Shown piece after piece: positions 41,745 to 45,982 of a stretch of 45,982 bases of DNA. The notes under the pieces are model-generated. The model saw only the letters and a list, made by a program, of their open reading frames with translations, was not told where the DNA came from and ran no database searches. The stretch covers positions 1 through 45,982 of IMG/VR virus record IMGVR_UViG_3300047157_000050; one strand, given 5' to 3'. Both the position numbers and the translations under genes were made by a program. How positions within the stretch are numbered: the first letter of the stretch is position 1; each line of letters starts with the position of its first letter. This stretch comes from a virus.

Positions 41745-42299
41745 ATGGCTTTAGAGGATTTAACAGGTACTAAGTACATAGATGACCTCGTATCGACTAA
41801 CCCAGCAGCGGGCGATAATGTCTCTGAGGGTGATGACCATATACGAGGAATCAAGAATGTACTAAAAACTACATTCCCTAATATTGATGGTGCGGTTACA
41901 CCAACAGATACTGAGATTAATTATGTAGGTGGTGTTACCTCTGCTATTCAAACTCAGATAAATACTAAGGCAGCAACTACTGCGGTAGTAACTAAGACAT
42001 CAGCCACAGGGTCAGGTGCTTTGCCAGCAGGTACAACAGGTCAGCGAGATGGCTCACCTTCTGCTGGTTTCATTAGGTTTAACACAACAGATACCAGTGC
42101 TGAGATTTATGATGGTTCAGCTTGGACTCCAGTAGGCGGTGGTAACACTACAGACAAAGGTCTATACGAACACGCACACACCATAGCAGCTAACTATAGC
42201 ATAACAAGTGGCAACAACGCTATGACTGCTGGGCCTATTACAATTAACTCAGGGGTATCAGTCACAGTACCTACTGGTTCAACTTGGGTGATAGCATAA
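41745..42299 (+). CDS. Tail-fibre-type structural protein B, right copy
   Basis: 184 residues, nearly identical to 519-1073. Differences include AVTPTDTEINYVGG here against AITATDTELNYVDG there. Because several substitutions cluster, the copies come from related but distinct genomes, or have diverged. It has the same attachment-type N-terminus (YIDDLVSTNPAAGDNVSEGD) and beta-rich C-terminus. The stop overlaps the next start in TAATG. Confidence 0.75.
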   Translation: MALEDLTGTKYIDDLVSTNPAAGDNVSEGDDHIRGIKNVLKTTFPNIDGAVTPTDTEINYVGGVTSAIQTQINTKAATTAVVTKTSATGSGALPAGTTGQRDGSPSAGFIRFNTTDTSAEIYDGSAWTPVGGGNTTDKGLYEHAHTIAANYSITSGNNAMTAGPITINSGVSVTVPTGSTWVIA

Positions 42300-43073
42300 T
42301 GAGCAAAAGTTAAAATACAAGGTAACGCTTCAGGAACAGGGGTACTAACTGTAACTGCTCCGAATACGAGTACAGACAGAACGATAACATTACCTGACAC
42401 AACAGGTACTTTGTTAGATGAGAACTCTAGCGTACCAGCAGCTAACTTAACAGGCACAGTTGCAGATGCTAGGATTTCAGCTCTAACAGCTTCTAAATTA
42501 ACTGGAGCTTTACCAGCGATTAGTGGTGCTAGTTTAACAGCTATTCCAGCAGCAAATCTTACAGGTTCTTTGCCTGCGGGTATGGGTGGAAAAATATTGA
42601 GTTATGCTGGTGGACAAATTCAAATGACTAGTAATATAGCTCATTCAGGTTCTTGCACAAAAACAGCTACTGGAGTTACTTTTTCTATAACTTCAACCGT
42701 AACAAATTCAAATTTTATAATTGACGCTTCAGGATGGACTCCACACATTAATACTGCTCCTTCAGGAGGTAATACTGGTGCTGGTCATTGGTTATATAGA
42801 AAAGTAAATAGTGGGAGTTATTCTAGTGCTACTACTCATCCTGTATATAGCCGTTATATAAATGGTAACGCAGCTTACAATTGGGATGAAGATACAGGTC
42901 ATTGCCACGTTTATGATAGTGCTTTAACACATACTGCTGGAGATACAATAACCTATCAATTTTATGTTGAAGCATATAATTGTGGTGATACGGGATATTT
43001 TAATCACTTAGGTGGTGGCAGCTCAGGCACTGAGTCCCTAACACTGAATTGGACAATTTTAGAAGTTAACTAG
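42299..43073 (+). CDS. Tail fibre C, right allele, alternative head
   Basis: Start ATG 42299 (MSK), but an extra A in a homopolymer near 42305-42308 shifts the frame; from 42309 it reads VKIQGNASGTGVLTVTAPNT to the stop at 43073, about 257 residues in all. The shaft with LTASKLTGALPAISGASLTA equals the left allele. From about 42570 the head is different: MGGKILSYAGGQIQMTSNIA, then a beta-rich domain with HWLYRKVNSGSYSSATTH and an ending SLTLNWTILEVN, a common marine fibre head. Likely receptor-binding. Confidence 0.7.
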
Positions 43074-43082
43074 GACATACTT

Positions 43083-43379
43083 ATGATTACAACAATAGAT
43101 GCAATAAAATCATTAGCACCCAACGCATTATGGACTTTACCATTTGATAAAGTATTAATATGGAAGTCCGATGATATTGTACAACCTACTCAAGCAGAAA
43201 TAGATGCTGAAGTAATTAGACTTCAAGCAGTCTACGACTCACAAGAATACGCAAGAAAACGCAAAGTTAAATACGATGAGTTAAATCAATTTGAATTAAT
43301 CAGCGATGATTCTATTAATGGCACGACTACACACAAGGATGCCATAGTAGCGATTAAAGCTGAGTTTCCAAAACCATAG
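43083..43379 (+). CDS. Fibre chaperone-like protein
   Basis: 98 residues, MITTIDAIKSLAPNALWTLP, then QAEIDAEVIRLQAVYDSQEY, ARKRKVKYDELNQFEL and an ending AIVAIKAEFPKP. It shares EIDAEVIRLQA and the YARKRK region with 44165-44455, so these are paralogues, each directly downstream of a fibre gene. Fits a dedicated fibre assembly chaperone, as in other phages; inference from arrangement. Intact, unlike its counterpart at 1811-2062. Confidence 0.6.
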   Translation: MITTIDAIKSLAPNALWTLPFDKVLIWKSDDIVQPTQAEIDAEVIRLQAVYDSQEYARKRKVKYDELNQFELISDDSINGTTTHKDAIVAIKAEFPKP

Positions 43380-43388
43380 GAGTAACGA

Positions 43389-44168
43389 ATGGCAATAGTA
43401 ATTAATGGTTCAGGCACAGTAACAGGACTATCTGTTGGTGGATTGCCTGATGGAACAGTCGATGCTGGAACACTAGCAAGTAATGCAGTTACAGAAGCTA
43501 AGATAGCATCAAGTGCTGTAGTAACTGCAAAACTAAACGATGATGCTGTGACAAATGCTAAGATGGCTAACGATGCTATTACAGAACACGAGTTAGCTGG
43601 AAGTGCTGTAGTAACCGCAGCTATAAACGATGATGCAATTACAGCAGCTAAACTAGCTAGTGGAGTTGGCGGTAAAATATTACAAGTAGTTACAGGAGAA
43701 CTAACATCTCACGTTCAAATGGCAACTACATCTTGGCAAAATACAGGATTAACAGCAAATATTACACCATCTGCTACATCAAGTAAGATTCTTATAACAG
43801 TTTCTTTTGGTAAAGCACAAACAACTCAATCTAATGGAGACCATACTTATTCAATGAGATTATTAAGACAGGTAGGTGGCACAAATTATGACTCTGATTT
43901 AAATGGTGTTGCAGATGGTAGTAGGTCAAGAGCGTTGTTTTCACAAGGCGGACATTCATATAACGCAAGTCACTCTATGGGCGGTTTTAGTATAACAGGA
44001 GTGGATTCTCCTAACACAACTTCAGAAATTACATACTATGCACAAGCTTGGCCACAGTCTGGAAGTTATCCACTTATTCTTAATGGTGTAAGTAATAATA
44101 CTAATGATGCTAATACTTATCACTCAAGGACAAAAGCAATTCTAACAATGATGGAGATAGCGGGATGA
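43389..44168 (+). CDS. Tail fibre with repeat shaft
   Basis: 259 residues. The N-terminal half carries tandem 13-14-residue units of the type NAVTEAKIASSAVVTAKL, DDAVTNAKMANDAITEHEL, typical of trimeric fibre shafts. From about residue 95 (GGKILQVVTGELTSHVQMAT) a common marine fibre head begins and ends TKAILTMMEIAG. Absent from the left cassette, where 2053-3057 occupies the slot. Overlaps the next gene in ATGA. Confidence 0.7.
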   Translation: MAIVINGSGTVTGLSVGGLPDGTVDAGTLASNAVTEAKIASSAVVTAKLNDDAVTNAKMANDAITEHELAGSAVVTAAINDDAITAAKLASGVGGKILQVVTGELTSHVQMATTSWQNTGLTANITPSATSSKILITVSFGKAQTTQSNGDHTYSMRLLRQVGGTNYDSDLNGVADGSRSRALFSQGGHSYNASHSMGGFSITGVDSPNTTSEITYYAQAWPQSGSYPLILNGVSNNTNDANTYHSRTKAILTMMEIAG

Positions 44169-44455
44169 TAATAGGAAAAGGTGAAGCCATACTATCTTTA
44201 AAGCCAAACGCTGAATGGATAATTCGTGGAGATACATTGGAATGGATAGATACTGAACAAACAGAACCAACTACATCAGAAATAGATGCTGAAGTAATTA
44301 GACTTCAAGCAGCCTACGATGCTAAAGCCTACGCTAGAAATAGAGCAGCAGAATACCCATCAATAGCAGACCAACTAGATGACATATACCACAACGGTAT
44401 TGATGCTTGGAAAGCTACTATTAAGACAACCAAAGACAAATATCCGAAGGAGTAA
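44165..44455 (+). CDS. Fibre chaperone-like protein, paralogue
   Basis: 96 residues, MIIGKGEAILSLKPNAEWII, EIDAEVIRLQAAYDAKAYAR and an end IDAWKATIKTTKDKYPKE. Its middle is shared with 43083-43379. Start overlaps the fibre stop. It pairs with the fibre at 43389-44168. Role inferred from the repeated fibre-plus-small-gene arrangement. Confidence 0.6.
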   Translation: MIIGKGEAILSLKPNAEWIIRGDTLEWIDTEQTEPTTSEIDAEVIRLQAAYDAKAYARNRAAEYPSIADQLDDIYHNGIDAWKATIKTTKDKYPKE

Positions 44456-44458
44456 CGA

Positions 44459-45225
44459 ATGTCAACAATTCAAAGCTCAAGTGACAGAACACCTTAACAC
44501 TAAACGCTGATGGTTCTTCTAAGGATATAAAGTTCCAAGCCAACGGAGTAGAGAAAGCGAGTATCAGTTCTAGCTGGTGCGTTTACTTCTACTACGATTG
44601 ATGCGACCAAATTGACAGGAGCGTTACCAGCCATATCGGGTGCTGCTTTAACAGGAGTTGGAGTCGCTGGTATTACATCAACTGCTGATGCAACTGCTAT
44701 AACAATTGATAGCTAGTGAGAATGTAGGTATTGGAACTACAAGCCCTTCTTCTCCATTACATCTTTCAGCAGTTAAAAATGATGGATGGGTTGCACAATT
44801 ATTAAATACAGGCACAGGTTCAGATGCCAATGGAGTATTAATTAAAGCTGGTGTTGATGATGCAGACCTTATTCTACGATTACAACAAGCAGATGGTGGT
44901 GCTATATTAGATATAAAACACGATGGCAGAGGCTTGTCACAGTTTACTGCAAAGGCTTGGGCAAGATTTGAGAACAGTACATTACACGATTCACATAATT
45001 GCAGTAGTGTAAGTCAAAGCGGTAATACAGGTTACTATGCTATAACTTTTACAAATGCTATGGCTAATGCAAACTATGCTGTAGCAGGTATGGCTCACGC
45101 AGATAGAATGCTATCTTATCATTCACAACCCACTGCTTCACAAAAGCTTTATATGTGGAGCTATAATTCAGCTGGCAATGCTGAAAATGGTGATTATCAA
45201 TCAGTTAGTAGTTTTTGGAGATTAA
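44459..45225 (+). pseudogene. Tail fibre D, right copy, several frameshifts
   Basis: Counterpart of the intact fibre at 3085-3852. ATG 44459 (MSTIQSSSD after correction) follows AAGGAGTAACGA. Indels near 44490, 44572, 44714 and 45208 break the frame; the longest open part is 44706-45230. The correct stop by comparison is TAA 45223-45225. Two short differences in the head (for example QPTASQKLYMW against APSTQNLYLW) are real substitutions, while the indels look like sequencing errors. Confidence 0.6.
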
Positions 45226-45226
45226 T

Positions 45227-45513
45227 ATGAAAATAATATTTCATCACGCTGAATCAAACACTCTTGGAGAAATGAGTCCAGCTCCTCAGTTTTTAGCAAC
45301 ACTTGACTGGTACTGAAGAAGAAAAAATGATTCATCTTGCTAATAAAGATTTACCTACTGGAACTAAGTATGAAATTGTTGCTGACGATTATTTACCTTC
45401 AGACAGAACATTCAGAATTGCTTGGGAATATGTAGCTGGTTCTGACGAAAAGACTTCAGCAGATTTAAGTGCTGAAGATTTAGCTAAATACAATATGAAG
45501 GAGAATCTGATAA
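45227..45513 (+). pseudogene. Fibre-associated small protein, right copy, frameshifted
   Basis: Counterpart of 3854-4138. ATG 45227 reads MKIIFHHAESNTLGEMSPAP, then an extra C near 45306 shifts the frame; the rest is open from 45303. A further extra base near 45508 destroys the stop, which by comparison is 45511-45513. Confidence 0.55.
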
Positions 45514-45746
45514 TGCCAATGCAAATTAACATAGATAAAGCAAAGGCTGCTACTAAAGACAGACTTAGAGCATGAGAGAAAACCTGTGTTAGAGGCACAA
45601 GACATTCTTTTTATGAAGGCACAGGAAGCTGGCTCAGATCAACTTCAGCTATTGTGACAGAGAAGCAAAGGCTCAGAGATATTACAAAGCAAGTAGATAG
45701 TATGACTACGACTGATGAATTAAAGGCAGCTAAAGTAGAAGCCTAA
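45513..45746 (+). pseudogene. Fibre assembly chaperone-like protein, right copy, frameshifted
   Basis: Counterpart of 4138-4368, starting MPMQINIDKAKAATKDRLRA. Indels near 45574 and 45635 break it. The correct end overlaps the next start in TAATG at 45744-45748. Confidence 0.5.
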
Positions 45747-45982
45747 TGTCTGACAGACTGCGTAACAATTTGTAATAGCTGGGTTTGTAGTTGTGTTCGC
45801 TTTCTGGATAGCATATTGTTCTCAGTTAATGGCTGCTGACCCTATCGTAACAAACAGTACAAGCAATAGCACAGTTACTACAAGTACAGATGCTAAGAGT
45901 ACAATAAGGACAAACCCACCTAGTGCAATTAGTCCGAGCATTAACGCAAGTAATAGTGACTTATGTATGGTAGGAGTTAGTG
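45746..45982 (+). pseudogene. Signal-peptide protein, right copy, partial and frameshifted
   Basis: Counterpart of the first 77 residues of 4368-4958, cut by the window end. The signal-peptide region near 45773-45825 carries several indels, then the Ser/Thr/Asn-rich part matches almost base for base. Confidence 0.5.

Larger units (their letters stand above)
41227..45982. repeat. Right copy of the terminal near-repeat (fibre region)
   Basis: This is the partner of 1-4597. Gene order is kept at both flanks: two conserved fibre genes at the left, and a fibre, two chaperone-like genes and a signal-peptide protein at the right. The central cassette at about 42570-44475 differs in sequence and gene content from 1345-3110. 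The last 1.5 kb carries many small indels relative to the other copy (near 44490, 44572, 44714, 45307, 45508, 45574 and 45775), all of which disrupt reading frames. This pattern suggests lower sequence quality or low coverage at the window end. Confidence 0.85.

Noticed and set aside
1-45982. Temperate prophage reading
   Set aside because: No integrase, excisionase, repressor or bacterial flanking genes, and the overlap of both ends indicates a free phage genome.

Overview
The window looks like essentially the whole genome of an uncultured, lytic, AT-rich marine podovirus. The lifestyle is inferred from gene content: there is no integrase or repressor. The packaging and head genes (small and large terminase, P22-type portal, acidic scaffold, roughly 300-residue coat protein) are followed by a short-tail module with a T7-like order: adaptor, nozzle, gp13-like protein, ejection proteins. 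Replication is T7-like: family A polymerase, fused primase-helicase and a gp2.5-like SSB, plus a Cas4-like exonuclease, a RusA-type resolvase and a cobalamin-dependent (class II) ribonucleotide reductase. No phage RNA polymerase is visible, and the promoters I can see are of host sigma-70 type. The gene set resembles RNA-polymerase-free marine podoviruses of the SIO1/cobavirus/HTVC010P kind. The AT-rich composition suggests an AT-rich alphaproteobacterial host, which is inference.

Layout. 1-4368: tail-fibre genes alternating with small chaperone-like genes. 4368-7561: a secreted/membrane cluster. 7563-10383: fibre paralogue, tail nozzle, a small conserved protein and a gp13-like protein. 10383-19786: ejection (internal virion) proteins, including a transglycosylase and a polyvalent protein with an ADP-ribosyltransferase-like domain. 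19759-32954 on the minus strand: the early/replication block, read from 32954 leftward. It starts with unknown early genes and an HhH glycosylase-like gene, continues with a run of eleven very small genes, then SSB, primase-helicase, polymerase, DUF3310, exonuclease, RNR, a small lipoprotein/membrane cluster and nucleases. 32955-33507: divergent non-coding control region. 33508-41224 on the plus strand: terminases to head-tail adaptor. 41242-45982: the fibre region again.

The two ends overlap. Positions 1-4597 match 41227-45982, which implies a circular or terminally redundant unit of about 41.2-41.4 kb. The flanks of the overlap are nearly identical, but the middle (about 1345-3110 versus 42570-44475) holds different fibre heads and chaperones. 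This is either two strain variants caught at the two ends of one assembly, or two alleles of a receptor-binding cassette in one molecule. Single-base indels are frequent in the overlap and between 11 and 18 kb and break several genes. The replication block shows none that I could find.

How it works together, as inference: the tail delivers DNA and ejection proteins, and host polymerase reads the minus-strand block from the promoter near 33000. Intergenic hairpins at 31.6, 32.3 and 27.9 kb may grade early expression. Tandem extended -10 promoters at 33376-33499 then fire the structural genes. The same 21-base palindromic motif sits at the SSB leader and at the structural-gene promoter, so it may mark a shared control point.
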